A DNA stretch of 64,000 nt from Escherichia ruysiae (GCF_902498915.1 NZ_CABVLQ010000001.1), one strand, 5' to 3'; positions 37,918-48,069 are shown, counted from the stretch's first letter. Made by a program: numbers and translations. Notes: a model not told the origin generated them from the sequence alone.

Positions 37918-39315
37918 ATGAGTCACTCATCCGCCCCCGAAAGGGCTACTGGAGCTGTCATTACTGATTGGCGACCGGAAGATCCTGCGTTCTGGCAACA
38001 GCGCGGCCAGCGTATAGCCAGCCGCAATCTGTGGATTTCCGTTCCCTGTCTGCTACTGGCGTTTTGTGTATGGATGTTATTCAGTGCCGTCGCGGTAAAT
38101 TTACCGAAAGTCGGCTTTAATTTTACGACCGATCAGCTGTTTCTTTTGACCGCACTACCTTCGGTTTCTGGCGCATTATTGCGTGTGCCATACTCCTTTA
38201 TGGTTCCAATTTTCGGTGGTCGTCGCTGGACGGCGTTCAGCACCGGCATTCTCATTATTCCTTGCGTCTGGCTGGGTTTTGCCGTGCAGGATACCACTAC
38301 GCCATACAGCGTATTCATCATCATTTCTCTGCTGTGCGGCTTTGCTGGCGCGAACTTCGCCTCCAGTATGGCAAACATTAGCTTCTTCTTTCCCAAGCAG
38401 AAGCAGGGTGGTGCACTGGGGCTGAATGGTGGTCTGGGCAACATGGGCGTTAGCGTCATGCAGCTGGTTGCTCCGCTGGTGGTATCACTGTCAATTTTTG
38501 CTGCATTTGGCAGCCAGGGCGTAACACAGCCGGATGGCACCGAGCTGTATCTGGCTAACGCGTCCTGGGTATGGGTGCCGTTCCTCGCCATCTTCACCAT
38601 TGCAGCATGGTTTGGCATGAACGACCTTGCTACCTCGAAAGCCTCTATCAAGGAGCAGTTGCCAGTACTCAAACGGGGTCATCTGTGGATTATGAGCCTG
38701 CTGTATCTGGCAACCTTCGGTTCCTTCATCGGTTTCTCTGCGGGTTTTGCCATGCTGTCTAAAACGCAGTTTCCGGATGTACAGATCCTGCACTACGCCT
38801 TCTTCGGACCGTTTATTGGCGCACTGGCGCGTTCTGCGGGGGGAGCATTGTCTGACCGTCTCGGCGGTACTCGGGTCACGCTGGTGAACTTCGTGCTGAT
38901 GGCGATTTTCAGTGGTCTGCTGTTCCTCACCTTACCGACTGACGGGCAAGGCGGAAACTTCATGGCATTCTTTGCGGTCTTCCTGGCGCTGTTCCTGACG
39001 GCGGGGCTGGGTAGTGGTTCCACCTTCCAGATGATTTCCGTGATCTTCCGTAAACTGACGATGGATCGCGTGAAAGCAGAAGGCGGTTCTGACGAACGTG
39101 CCATGCGTGAAGCGGCAACCGACACTGCGGCGGCGCTGGGCTTCATCTCCGCGATTGGCGCTATCGGTGGCTTCTTTATCCCGAAAGCCTTCGGTAGCTC
39201 ACTGGCATTAACAGGGTCGCCAGTCGGTGCAATGAAAGTATTTTTGATTTTCTATATCGCCTGCGTAGTAATTACCTGGGCGGTATATGGTCGGCATTCT
39301 AAAAATAAATCGTAA
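37918..39315 (+). CDS. narK: Nitrate/nitrite antiporter NarK
   Basis: 465 residues from the ATG at 37918, MFS fold with 12 helices. The nitrate-signature motifs are GLNGGLGNMGVS and SGSTFQMISV; the substrate arginines are in ALLRVPYSF and ALARSAGGALSDR. It exchanges external nitrate for internal nitrite. The end reads GRHSKNKS, two residues longer than the K-12 SKK ending; a one-base change in the A-run before the stop would explain this. A terminator follows. Confidence 0.96.
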   Translation: MSHSSAPERATGAVITDWRPEDPAFWQQRGQRIASRNLWISVPCLLLAFCVWMLFSAVAVNLPKVGFNFTTDQLFLLTALPSVSGALLRVPYSFMVPIFGGRRWTAFSTGILIIPCVWLGFAVQDTTTPYSVFIIISLLCGFAGANFASSMANISFFFPKQKQGGALGLNGGLGNMGVSVMQLVAPLVVSLSIFAAFGSQGVTQPDGTELYLANASWVWVPFLAIFTIAAWFGMNDLATSKASIKEQLPVLKRGHLWIMSLLYLATFGSFIGFSAGFAMLSKTQFPDVQILHYAFFGPFIGALARSAGGALSDRLGGTRVTLVNFVLMAIFSGLLFLTLPTDGQGGNFMAFFAVFLALFLTAGLGSGSTFQMISVIFRKLTMDRVKAEGGSDERAMREAATDTAAALGFISAIGAIGGFFIPKAFGSSLALTGSPVGAMKVFLIFYIACVVITWAVYGRHSKNKS

Positions 39316-39331
39316 TATTTGATTATCCTTT

Positions 39332-39357
39332 GCGCGGCATAATGTCGCGCTTTTTTT
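39332..39357 (+). terminator. Terminator of narK
   Basis: GCGCGGCAT / ATGTCGCGC hairpin followed by seven T. Confidence 0.88.
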
Positions 39358-39445
39358 ATTTGTCATTTAGTTACAACATACTTATAGAGAGATGATTATT
39401 TCAACGGCGTCAATTAAGCACCATTAATATGTCATCCATGGGGGA

Positions 39446-39462
39446 TACTCCTTAATACCCAT
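39446..39462 (+). promoter_or_regulatory. NarL heptamer pair of narGHJI
   Basis: TACTCCT-TAA-TACCCAT: two direct copies of the NarL heptamer (TACYNMT), centred about 190 bp before the predicted start. This matches the well-known distant NarL site near -195 of E. coli narG, which loops to the promoter with IHF. Confidence 0.8.
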
Positions 39463-39595
39463 CTGTATAAAAATCCGAAGTGATTAAATGACATTGGATG
39501 TAAAAAACATTAATTTACAATAAGTTGGATAATAAATATTAATTACCCCAAAGAGGTATATTAGGAATTTACTTTATTTTTCATCCCCACCACTC

Positions 39596-39609
39596 TTGAT
39601 CGTTATCAA
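39596..39609 (+). promoter_or_regulatory. FNR site of narGHJI
   Basis: TTGAT-CGTT-ATCAA, an exact match to the FNR consensus, in a class II position. Confidence 0.88.
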
Positions 39610-39700
39610 TTCCCACGACGTTTCAGAGCGTTACCTTCGTTTTAAACATTAGCAATGTCGATTTATCAGAGAGCCGACAGGCTCCCACAGGAGAAAACCG

Positions 39701-42700
39701 ATGAGTAAATTCCTGGACCGGTTTCGCTACTTCAAACAGAAGGGTGATACCTTTGCCGATGGGCATGGCCAGCTTCTCGATACCAACCGTGACTGGGAGG
39801 ATGGATATCGCCAGCGTTGGCAGCATGACAAAATTGTCCGCTCTACCCACGGGGTAAACTGCACCGGCTCCTGCAGCTGGAAAATCTACGTTAAAAACGG
39901 TCTGGTGACCTGGGAAACCCAGCAGACTGACTATCCGCGTACTCGTCCGGATCTGCCAAACCATGAACCTCGCGGCTGCCCGCGCGGTGCCAGCTACTCC
40001 TGGTATCTCTATAGCGCCAACCGTCTGAAATACCCGATGATGCGCAAACGCCTGATGAAAATGTGGCGTGAAGCGAAGGCGCAGCATAGCGATCCGGTTG
40101 AGGCATGGGCTTCTATTATCGAAGACGCCGATAAAGCGAAAAGCTTTAAGCAGGCGCGTGGGCGCGGTGGTTTTGTTCGTTCTTCCTGGCAGGAAGTGAA
40201 CGAACTGATCGCCGCGTCTAACGTTTACACCATCAAAAACTACGGCCCGGATCGTGTCGCTGGCTTCTCGCCAATTCCGGCAATGTCGATGGTTTCTTAC
40301 GCATCAGGTGCTCGCTATCTTTCGCTGATTGGCGGTACTTGCTTAAGCTTCTACGACTGGTACTGCGACCTGCCTCCTGCGTCTCCGCAAACCTGGGGCG
40401 AGCAAACTGACGTACCGGAATCCGCTGACTGGTACAACTCCAGCTATATCATCGCCTGGGGCTCTAACGTTCCGCAGACCCGTACCCCGGACGCTCACTT
40501 CTTTACCGAAGTGCGTTACAAAGGCACCAAAACCGTTGCCGTCACGCCGGACTACGCTGAAATCGCCAAACTGTGCGATCTGTGGCTGGCACCGAAACAG
40601 GGCACCGACGCAGCAATGGCGCTGGCAATGGGTCACGTGATGCTGCGTGAATTCCATCTCGATAACCCAAGCCAGTATTTCACCGATTATGTGCGTCGCT
40701 ACACCGACATGCCGATGCTGGTAATGCTGGAAGAGCGCGACGGTTATTACGCTGCGGGTCGTATGCTGCGTGCCGCCGATCTGGTTGATTCGCTGGGTCA
40801 GGAAAACAACCCGGAATGGAAAACCGTCGCCTTTAATACGCAAGGTGAAATGGTTGCGCCGAACGGTTCGATCGGTTTCCGTTGGGGCGAGAAGGGCAAA
40901 TGGAATCTTGAGCAGCGCGACGGCAAAACCGGCGAAGAAACCGAGCTGCAACTGAGTCTGCTGGGTAGTCAGGATGAGATTGCCGAAGTGGGCTTCCCGT
41001 ACTTTGGCGGCGACGGCACGGAACACTTCAACAAAGTGGAGCTGGAAAACATTCTGCTGCACAAGCTGCCGGTAAAACGCCTGCAACTGGCTGATGGCAG
41101 CACCGCACTGGTGACCACCGTTTATGATTTGACGCTGGCAAACTACGGCCTGGAGCGTGGCCTGAATGACGTTAACTGCGCAACCAGCTATGACGATGTG
41201 AAAGCTTACACCCCAGCCTGGGCTGAGCAGATCACCGGCGTTTCTCGCAGCCAGATTATTCGCATTGCCCGTGAATTTGCCGACAACGCTGATAAGACGC
41301 ACGGTCGTTCAATGATCATTGTTGGTGCCGGTCTGAACCACTGGTATCACCTCGATATGAACTATCGCGGTCTGATCAACATGCTGATTTTCTGCGGCTG
41401 CGTTGGTCAGAGCGGTGGCGGTTGGGCACACTACGTAGGTCAGGAAAAACTGCGTCCGCAAACCGGCTGGCAGCCGCTGGCGTTTGCCCTTGACTGGCAG
41501 CGTCCGGCGCGTCACATGAACAGCACTTCTTATTTCTATAACCACTCCAGCCAGTGGCGTTATGAAACCGTGACTGCGGAAGAACTGCTGTCGCCGATGG
41601 CGGATAAATCCCGTTATACCGGACACCTGATCGACTTCAACGTTCGTGCAGAACGTATGGGCTGGCTGCCCTCTGCGCCGCAGTTAGGCACTAACCCGCT
41701 GACTATCGCTCGTGAAGCAGAAAAAGCGGGGATGAATCCGGTGGACTATACGGTGAAATCCCTGAAAGAGGGTTCCATCCGTTTTGCTGCGGAACAGCCG
41801 GAAAACGGCAAAAACCATCCGCGTAACCTGTTTATCTGGCGTTCTAACCTGCTGGGCTCTTCCGGTAAAGGTCATGAGTTTATGCTCAAGTACCTGCTGG
41901 GGACGGAACACGGTATCCAGGGTAAAGATCTGGGGCAGCAGGGCGGTGTGAAGCCGGAAGAAGTGGACTGGCAGGATAACGGTCTGGAAGGCAAGCTGGA
42001 TCTGGTGGTGACGCTGGACTTCCGTCTGTCGAGCACCTGTCTCTATTCCGACATCATTTTGCCGACTGCGACCTGGTACGAAAAAGACGACATGAATACT
42101 TCGGATATGCATCCGTTTATTCATCCGTTGTCTGCGGCGGTCGATCCGGCCTGGGAAGCGAAAAGCGACTGGGAAATCTACAAAGCCATCGCGAAGAAAT
42201 TCTCCGAAGTGTGCGTCGGTCATCTGGGTAAAGAAACCGACATCGTTACGCTGCCAATCCAGCACGACTCCGCCGCCGAACTGGCGCAGCCGCTGGATGT
42301 GAAAGACTGGAAAAAAGGCGAATGCGATCTGATCCCAGGTAAAACCGCACCGCATATTATGGTGGTTGAGCGTGATTATCCGGCCACTTACGAACGCTTT
42401 ACCTCTATCGGCCCGCTGATGGAGAAAATCGGTAACGGCGGTAAAGGGATTGCCTGGAACACCCAGAGTGAGATGGATCTGCTGCGTAAGCTCAACTACA
42501 CCAAAGCGGAAGGTCCGGCGAAAGGCCAGCCAATGCTCAACACCGCAATTGATGCGGCAGAGATGATCCTGACGCTGGCACCGGAAACCAACGGTCAGGT
42601 AGCCGTGAAAGCCTGGGCTGCACTGAGCGAGTTTACCGGTCGTGACCATACGCATCTGGCGCTGAATAAAGAAGATGAGAAGATCCGCTTCCGTGATATT

Positions 42701-43444
42701 CAGGCACAGCCGCGCAAAATTATCTCCAGCCCGACCTGGTCTGGTCTGGAAGATGAACACGTTTCTTACAACGCCGGTTACACCAACGTTCACGAGCTAA
42801 TTCCGTGGCGCACGCTCTCTGGTCGTCAGCAGCTGTATCAGGATCATCAGTGGATGCGTGATTTCGGTGAAAGCCTGCTGGTTTATCGTCCGCCGATCGA
42901 TACCCGTTCGGTGAAAGAAGTGATGGGACAGAAATCTAACGGTAACCCGGAAAAAGCTCTGAACTTCCTGACGCCGCACCAGAAGTGGGGTATTCATTCC
43001 ACTTACAGCGACAACCTGCTGATGCTGACTTTAGGTCGCGGTGGTCCGGTGGTCTGGCTGAGCGAAGCCGATGCTAAAGATTTGGGTATTGCCGACAACG
43101 ACTGGATTGAAGTCTTCAACAGCAATGGTGCGCTGACTGCCCGTGCGGTTGTCAGCCAGCGTGTTCCGGCAGGGATGACCATGATGTACCACGCGCAGGA
43201 ACGTATCGTTAACCTGCCGGGTTCGGAAATCACGCAGCAGCGTGGGGGGATTCATAACTCGGTCACCCGTATCACGCCGAAACCGACGCATATGATCGGT
43301 GGCTATGCCCATCTGGCATACGGCTTTAACTACTACGGCACCGTAGGTTCTAACCGCGATGAGTTTGTTGTAGTGCGTAAGATGAAGAACATTGACTGGT
43401 TAGATGGCGAAGGCAATGACCAGGTACAGGAGAGCGTAAAATGA
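39701..43444 (+). CDS. narG: Respiratory nitrate reductase A, catalytic alpha subunit
   Basis: 1247 residues, the standard length. It binds the Mo-bisMGD cofactor and the FS0 [4Fe-4S] cluster through one His and three Cys (STHGVNCTGSCSW and RGCPRGASYSW). The Mo ligand Asp lies in CLSFYDWYCDLPPASPQTWG. There is no Tat signal cleavage; the complex stays on the cytoplasmic face of the inner membrane. It reduces nitrate to nitrite with electrons from NarH. ATGA overlap joins it to narH. Confidence 0.98.
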   Translation: MSKFLDRFRYFKQKGDTFADGHGQLLDTNRDWEDGYRQRWQHDKIVRSTHGVNCTGSCSWKIYVKNGLVTWETQQTDYPRTRPDLPNHEPRGCPRGASYSWYLYSANRLKYPMMRKRLMKMWREAKAQHSDPVEAWASIIEDADKAKSFKQARGRGGFVRSSWQEVNELIAASNVYTIKNYGPDRVAGFSPIPAMSMVSYASGARYLSLIGGTCLSFYDWYCDLPPASPQTWGEQTDVPESADWYNSSYIIAWGSNVPQTRTPDAHFFTEVRYKGTKTVAVTPDYAEIAKLCDLWLAPKQGTDAAMALAMGHVMLREFHLDNPSQYFTDYVRRYTDMPMLVMLEERDGYYAAGRMLRAADLVDSLGQENNPEWKTVAFNTQGEMVAPNGSIGFRWGEKGKWNLEQRDGKTGEETELQLSLLGSQDEIAEVGFPYFGGDGTEHFNKVELENILLHKLPVKRLQLADGSTALVTTVYDLTLANYGLERGLNDVNCATSYDDVKAYTPAWAEQITGVSRSQIIRIAREFADNADKTHGRSMIIVGAGLNHWYHLDMNYRGLINMLIFCGCVGQSGGGWAHYVGQEKLRPQTGWQPLAFALDWQRPARHMNSTSYFYNHSSQWRYETVTAEELLSPMADKSRYTGHLIDFNVRAERMGWLPSAPQLGTNPLTIAREAEKAGMNPVDYTVKSLKEGSIRFAAEQPENGKNHPRNLFIWRSNLLGSSGKGHEFMLKYLLGTEHGIQGKDLGQQGGVKPEEVDWQDNGLEGKLDLVVTLDFRLSSTCLYSDIILPTATWYEKDDMNTSDMHPFIHPLSAAVDPAWEAKSDWEIYKAIAKKFSEVCVGHLGKETDIVTLPIQHDSAAELAQPLDVKDWKKGECDLIPGKTAPHIMVVERDYPATYERFTSIGPLMEKIGNGGKGIAWNTQSEMDLLRKLNYTKAEGPAKGQPMLNTAIDAAEMILTLAPETNGQVAVKAWAALSEFTGRDHTHLALNKEDEKIRFRDIQAQPRKIISSPTWSGLEDEHVSYNAGYTNVHELIPWRTLSGRQQLYQDHQWMRDFGESLLVYRPPIDTRSVKEVMGQKSNGNPEKALNFLTPHQKWGIHSTYSDNLLMLTLGRGGPVVWLSEADAKDLGIADNDWIEVFNSNGALTARAVVSQRVPAGMTMMYHAQERIVNLPGSEITQQRGGIHNSVTRITPKPTHMIGGYAHLAYGFNYYGTVGSNRDEFVVVRKMKNIDWLDGEGNDQVQESVK

Positions 43445-44979
43445 AAATTCGTTCACAAGTCGGCATGGTGCTGAATCTCGATAAGTGCATCGGCTGCCAC
43501 ACCTGTTCAGTTACCTGTAAAAACGTCTGGACCAGCCGCGAAGGCGTTGAGTACGCGTGGTTCAACAACGTTGAAACCAAGCCGGGTCAGGGGTTCCCGA
43601 CCGACTGGGAAAACCAGGAAAAATACAAAGGCGGTTGGATCCGTAAAATCAACGGCAAACTGCAACCGCGTATGGGTAACCGCGCGATGCTGCTGGGTAA
43701 AATCTTCGCCAACCCGCATTTGCCGGGGATCGACGATTATTACGAGCCGTTCGATTTTGATTATCAGAATCTGCATACCGCGCCGGAAGGCAGCAAATCG
43801 CAGCCGATTGCCCGTCCGCGTTCGCTGATTACTGGCGAACGGATGGCGAAAATCGAAAAAGGGCCGAACTGGGAAGATGACCTGGGCGGCGAGTTTGACA
43901 AACTGGCGAAAGACAAGAACTTCGACAACATCCAGAAGGCGATGTATAGCCAGTTCGAAAACACCTTCATGATGTATTTGCCGCGTCTGTGCGAACACTG
44001 CCTCAACCCGGCATGTGTGGCGACCTGTCCGAGCGGGGCTATCTACAAACGTGAAGAAGATGGCATCGTACTGATCGATCAGGATAAATGCCGTGGCTGG
44101 CGTATGTGCATCACCGGATGCCCGTACAAAAAAATCTACTTCAACTGGAAGAGCGGTAAATCTGAGAAGTGCATCTTCTGCTATCCGCGTATTGAAGCCG
44201 GTCAGCCGACGGTGTGCTCAGAAACCTGTGTGGGTCGTATCCGTTATCTTGGCGTGCTGTTGTACGATGCGGACGCCATTGAACGTGCAGCCAGCACCGA
44301 GAACGAGAAAGATCTCTACCAGCGTCAGCTGGAAGTGTTCCTCGACCCGAACGATCCGAAAGTCATCGAGCAAGCGATTAAAGACGGTATTCCGCTAAGC
44401 GTTATTGAAGCCGCACAACAGTCGCCGGTGTATAAAATGGCGATGGACTGGAAACTGGCGCTGCCGCTGCATCCGGAATATCGCACATTGCCGATGGTCT
44501 GGTACGTGCCGCCTCTGTCACCGATTCAGTCTGCGGCAGACGCGGGCGAACTGGGCAACAACGGCATTTTGCCAGACGTAGAAAGCCTGCGTATCCCGGT
44601 TCAGTACCTGGCGAATCTGCTGACCGCCGGTGATACCCAACCGGTACTGCTCGCGTTGAAACGTATGCTGGCAATGCGTCATTACAAACGAGCTGAAACC
44701 GTTGACGGTAAAGTTGATACCCGTGCGCTGGAAGAGGTCGGCCTGACCGAAGCCCAGGCACAGGAGATGTACCGTTATCTGGCGATTGCAAACTATGAAG
44801 ATCGCTTTGTGGTGCCGAGCAGCCATCGTGAACTGGCGCGGGAAGCCTTCCCGGAGAAAAATGGTTGCGGCTTTACCTTTGGTGACGGCTGCCACGGTTC
44901 AGATACCAAATTCAATCTGTTCAACAGCCGTCGTATCGATGCCATCGACGTGACCAGTAAAACGGAGCCGCATCCATGA
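43441..44979 (+). CDS. narH: Nitrate reductase A, iron-sulfur beta subunit
   Basis: 512 residues. Four Cys clusters are visible: CIGCHTCSVTCKNVW near the N-terminus, CEHCLNPACVATCPSG, CRGWRMCITGCPYKK and CIFCYPR. In the third a Trp replaces a Cys, which makes that centre a [3Fe-4S] cluster, as known for NarH. Electrons pass from NarI hemes through these to NarG. It overlaps narG and narJ by ATGA. Confidence 0.98.
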   Translation: MKIRSQVGMVLNLDKCIGCHTCSVTCKNVWTSREGVEYAWFNNVETKPGQGFPTDWENQEKYKGGWIRKINGKLQPRMGNRAMLLGKIFANPHLPGIDDYYEPFDFDYQNLHTAPEGSKSQPIARPRSLITGERMAKIEKGPNWEDDLGGEFDKLAKDKNFDNIQKAMYSQFENTFMMYLPRLCEHCLNPACVATCPSGAIYKREEDGIVLIDQDKCRGWRMCITGCPYKKIYFNWKSGKSEKCIFCYPRIEAGQPTVCSETCVGRIRYLGVLLYDADAIERAASTENEKDLYQRQLEVFLDPNDPKVIEQAIKDGIPLSVIEAAQQSPVYKMAMDWKLALPLHPEYRTLPMVWYVPPLSPIQSAADAGELGNNGILPDVESLRIPVQYLANLLTAGDTQPVLLALKRMLAMRHYKRAETVDGKVDTRALEEVGLTEAQAQEMYRYLAIANYEDRFVVPSSHRELAREAFPEKNGCGFTFGDGCHGSDTKFNLFNSRRIDAIDVTSKTEPHP

Positions 44980-45686
44980 TCGAACTCGTGATTGTATCGC
45001 GTCTCCTTGAATATCCGGATGCTGCCTTATGGCAGCATCAACAAGAGATGTTTGAGGCGATTGCCGCGTCGGAAAATCTGTCAAAAGAGGATGCCCATGC
45101 GCTGGGCATTTTCCTGCGCGATTTAACTGCGATGGATCCGCTGGACGCTCAGGCGCAGTACAGCGAACTGTTCGACCGTGGTCGTGCCACGTCGCTGTTA
45201 CTGTTTGAACATGTGCACGGCGAATCCCGCGATCGTGGTCAGGCGATGGTGGATTTGCTGGCGCAGTACGAGCAGCACGGCTTGCAGTTAAACAGTCGTG
45301 AACTGCCGGATCATCTGCCGCTGTATCTGGAGTACCTGGCGCAGCTGCCGCAAAGCGAAGCCGTGGAAGGTTTGAAAGATATCGCGCCGATTCTGGCGTT
45401 GCTAAGTGCTCGTCTGCAACAGCGTGAAAGCCGTTATGCAGTGCTGTTTGATCTGCTGCTGAAACTGGCGAATACCGCTATCGACAGCGACAAAGTGGCG
45501 GAAAAAATTGCCGATGAAGCGCGCGATGATACGCCGCAGGCGCTGGATGCTGTCTGGGAAGAAGAGCAGGTTAAATTCTTTGCTGACAAAGGCTGCGGTG
45601 ATTCGGCAATCACTGCTCATCAGCGTCGCTTTGCCGGTGCCGTCGCGCCGCAATATCTGAATATCACCACCGGAGGACAGCACTAA
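44976..45686 (+). CDS. narJ: Nitrate reductase molybdenum cofactor assembly chaperone
   Basis: 236 residues, a helical TorD/DmsD-type chaperone. It binds apo-NarG and allows Mo-cofactor insertion and membrane attachment; it is not part of the final enzyme. It overlaps the neighbouring genes on both sides, consistent with coupled translation. Confidence 0.97.
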   Translation: MIELVIVSRLLEYPDAALWQHQQEMFEAIAASENLSKEDAHALGIFLRDLTAMDPLDAQAQYSELFDRGRATSLLLFEHVHGESRDRGQAMVDLLAQYEQHGLQLNSRELPDHLPLYLEYLAQLPQSEAVEGLKDIAPILALLSARLQQRESRYAVLFDLLLKLANTAIDSDKVAEKIADEARDDTPQALDAVWEEEQVKFFADKGCGDSAITAHQRRFAGAVAPQYLNITTGGQH

Positions 45687-46363
45687 TGCAATTCCTGAAT
45701 ATGTTCTTCTTTGATATCTACCCGTACATTGCCGGGGCGGTCTTCCTGATTGGTAGCTGGCTGCGCTATGACTACGGGCAGTACACCTGGCGCGCGGCGT
45801 CCAGCCAGATGCTGGATCGCAAAGGGATGAACCTTGCGTCTAACCTGTTCCATATCGGAATTCTGGGGATTTTTGTCGGTCACTTCTTCGGTATGCTGAC
45901 GCCGCACTGGATGTATGAAGCGTGGTTGCCGATTGAAGTGAAACAGAAAATGGCGATGTTTGCTGGTGGTGCCAGCGGCGTGCTGTGCCTGATTGGCGGT
46001 GTGCTGTTGCTAAAACGCCGCCTGTTCAGCCCGCGCGTGCGTGCAACGACTACCGGAGCGGATATCCTGATCTTGTCGCTGCTCGTTATCCAGTGTGCGC
46101 TGGGGCTGCTGACCATTCCGTTCTCCGCCCAGCATATGGACGGTAGCGAGATGATGAAACTGGTTGGCTGGGCGCAGTCGGTAGTGACCTTCCACGGTGG
46201 CGCTTCTCAGCACCTTGATGGTGTCGCGTTTATTTTCCGTTTGCACCTGGTGCTGGGGATGACGTTATTCCTGCTGTTCCCGTTCTCGCGTCTGGTGCAC
46301 ATCTGGAGCGTACCGGTGGAGTATCTGACACGGAAATATCAGCTGGTGCGTGCTCGCCACTAA
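45686..46363 (+). CDS. narI: Nitrate reductase A, cytochrome b gamma subunit
   Basis: 225 residues with five membrane helices. The His ligands of the two b hemes lie in FHIGILGIFVGHFFG (helix 2) and RLHLVLGMTLFL ... RLVHIWSVP (helix 5). It oxidises quinol on the periplasmic side. A strong terminator follows 21 bp after the stop. Confidence 0.97.
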   Translation: MQFLNMFFFDIYPYIAGAVFLIGSWLRYDYGQYTWRAASSQMLDRKGMNLASNLFHIGILGIFVGHFFGMLTPHWMYEAWLPIEVKQKMAMFAGGASGVLCLIGGVLLLKRRLFSPRVRATTTGADILILSLLVIQCALGLLTIPFSAQHMDGSEMMKLVGWAQSVVTFHGGASQHLDGVAFIFRLHLVLGMTLFLLFPFSRLVHIWSVPVEYLTRKYQLVRARH

Positions 46364-46384
46364 GCGAAATTTAGTTCACATAGA

Positions 46385-46406
46385 CCCTGCTTCGGCGGGG
46401 TTTTTT
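46385..46406 (+). terminator. Terminator of narGHJI
   Basis: CCCTGC-TTCG-GCGGGG with a T-run of six; the UUCG tetraloop makes it very stable. Confidence 0.9.
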
Positions 46407-46514
46407 GTTTTGTGTAAAAGTGTGCAGACCTAAAAACAGGCATGACGAATTCTGTGTGACAACAAGAAATAAATGGTTAGTAAATTGGTTTAGAAGAGTA
46501 TTTTCAGGAAGTAA

Positions 46515-46689
46515 TGGTGGTGGGGGAAGGATTATTCGTCGCTTCGCTCCTCACCCTTCGGGCCGTTGCCTGCGGCAACGTTCTCTCGCTTTCGCTCGAG
46601 TCGAACCTTAATCGAAGGTTCTCACCCTTCCTCGATGAGTGCAAAGATTAACAATCTCACCGAAGTTACCACATCGCTGTGGTGAATAA
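46515..46689 (-). ncRNA. rttR: rtT RNA-like region downstream of tyrV
   Basis: About 175 bp directly 3' of the second tRNA in the tyr transcript, corresponding to the K-12 rtT RNA released during tRNA processing. It is bounded by a partial tRNA 3' end. K-12 carries more repeat copies here by my recollection. Processing ends cannot be read from sequence. Confidence 0.5.
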
Positions 46690-46774
<85 letters not shown>

Positions 46775-46982
46775 AGGGGAAAATCAAATTGTAGGTAATG
46801 CTGAAGATGGTGGTGGGGGAAGGATTATTCGTCGCTTCGCTCCTCACCCTTCGGGTCGTTGCCTGCGGCAACGTTCTCTCGCTTTCGCTCGAGTCGAACC
46901 TTAATCGAAGGTTCTCACCCTTCCTCGATGAGTGCAAAGATTAACAATCTCACCGAAGTTACCACATCGCTGTGGTGAATAA

Positions 46983-47067
<85 letters not shown>

Positions 47068-47117
47068 ACGGGGCAATACTTTTTACTGGCCTGCTCCCTC
47101 ATTGGGAAGCGGGGCGC

Positions 47118-47145
47118 ATCATACCAAATGACACGCCGCTGTAAA
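47118..47145 (-). promoter_or_regulatory. tyrT promoter
   Basis: On the minus strand TTTACA, a 16-base spacer, then TATGAT, followed by the GC-rich discriminator GCGCCCC that marks stringently controlled stable-RNA promoters. AT-rich sequence up to the purU end (47146-47226) is where Fis binds in K-12. Confidence 0.88.
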
Positions 47146-47226
47146 GCGTTACGTTGAGAAAAATGAACTGGTTGCGTAATTTTCATCCGTAACGGATTAA
47201 AGGCAACCAGTTCTTTTTGCTGGCGA

Positions 47227-48069
47227 TTAAAGAATAATCGTCCGGTTACCGTAAACAAACACACGTTGCGCCAAAACCTGGTAAAGGGCGCGGCTTAATA
47301 CGTTTTTCTCGACGTCACGACCTGCCCGCATCATATCTTCGGCTGTATAAGTGTGATCCACATGAATAACGTCCTGCATAATGATTGGACCTTCATCCAG
47401 ATTGTCATTTACATAGTGTGCCGTTGCGCCAATTATCTTCACGCCGCGTTCATAGGCCTGATGATACGGACGTGCCCCAATAAACGCTGGCAGGAATGAG
47501 TGGTGAATATTGATAATTTTATTCGGGAAGCGCGCCACAAATTCCGGCGTTAATACGCGCATATACTTCGCCAGCACAACGTAATCAGGCTGATAAGCAT
47601 CAATGGCATCCGCCATCTTTTGATCGTGCTCGTTGCGACTTAATCCTTCATGGCTGACCAGTTCAAATGGAATATCAAAACGTTCAACCAGCGAACGCAA
47701 GGTATCGTGGTTGCCGATGACTGCCGCGATTTCCACATCCAGTCCACCGTAATTGGCTTTCATCAGCAGATCGCCAAGGCAATGCGCTTCTTTAGTGACC
47801 AGAATGACTATCCGGCGACGACCGGCGGGATTTAGTTCGCGCACAGAGCCTTCCGGCAATGCGCTATCGAGATCCGCCAGCAGGGTCGAATCATTAAAAA
47901 TGCCTTCCAGTTCCGTGCGCATAAAAAAGCGTCCGGTACGATGGTCAACAAATTCATTGTTCTGCACGATATTTAACTCGTGCTTGTAGCAAATATTCGT
48001 AATGCGCGCGATCAGACCTTTTTGATCCGGACAAATAGTACGCAGAACTTTTCGTTGGAGTGAGTGCAT
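47227..48069 (-). CDS. purU: Formyltetrahydrofolate deformylase
   Basis: 280 residues: an N-terminal ACT domain (about 8-85) and a C-terminal formyltransferase fold with IINIHHSFLPAFIGA and the catalytic Asp region NDNLDEGPIIMQD. It hydrolyses 10-formyl-THF to formate and THF, supplying formate for PurT and balancing one-carbon pools. The stop is 82 bp from the tyrT -35. Confidence 0.97.
   Translation of the reverse strand: MHSLQRKVLRTICPDQKGLIARITNICYKHELNIVQNNEFVDHRTGRFFMRTELEGIFNDSTLLADLDSALPEGSVRELNPAGRRRIVILVTKEAHCLGDLLMKANYGGLDVEIAAVIGNHDTLRSLVERFDIPFELVSHEGLSRNEHDQKMADAIDAYQPDYVVLAKYMRVLTPEFVARFPNKIINIHHSFLPAFIGARPYHQAYERGVKIIGATAHYVNDNLDEGPIIMQDVIHVDHTYTAEDMMRAGRDVEKNVLSRALYQVLAQRVFVYGNRTIIL

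Larger units (their letters stand above)
39316..39700. promoter_or_regulatory. narG upstream regulatory region
   Basis: A 385-bp gap without a gene. In order it has the narK terminator, a NarL heptamer pair (39446-39462), a long AT-rich stretch where K-12 binds IHF, and an FNR site (39596-39609). The start predicted from FNR spacing is near 39644, with a weak -10 at about 39631, leaving a leader of about 57 bases. Confidence 0.75.

Noticed and set aside
39623..42793. Several long antisense frames inside narG (up to 369 codons)
   Set aside because: They mirror codon-biased narG in the opposite strand and lack starts and family motifs.
46515..46689. Possible CRISPR-like repeat next to the tRNA genes
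   Set aside because: Only two copies at a 293-bp period, containing tRNA pieces; no short regularly spaced repeats and no cas genes.
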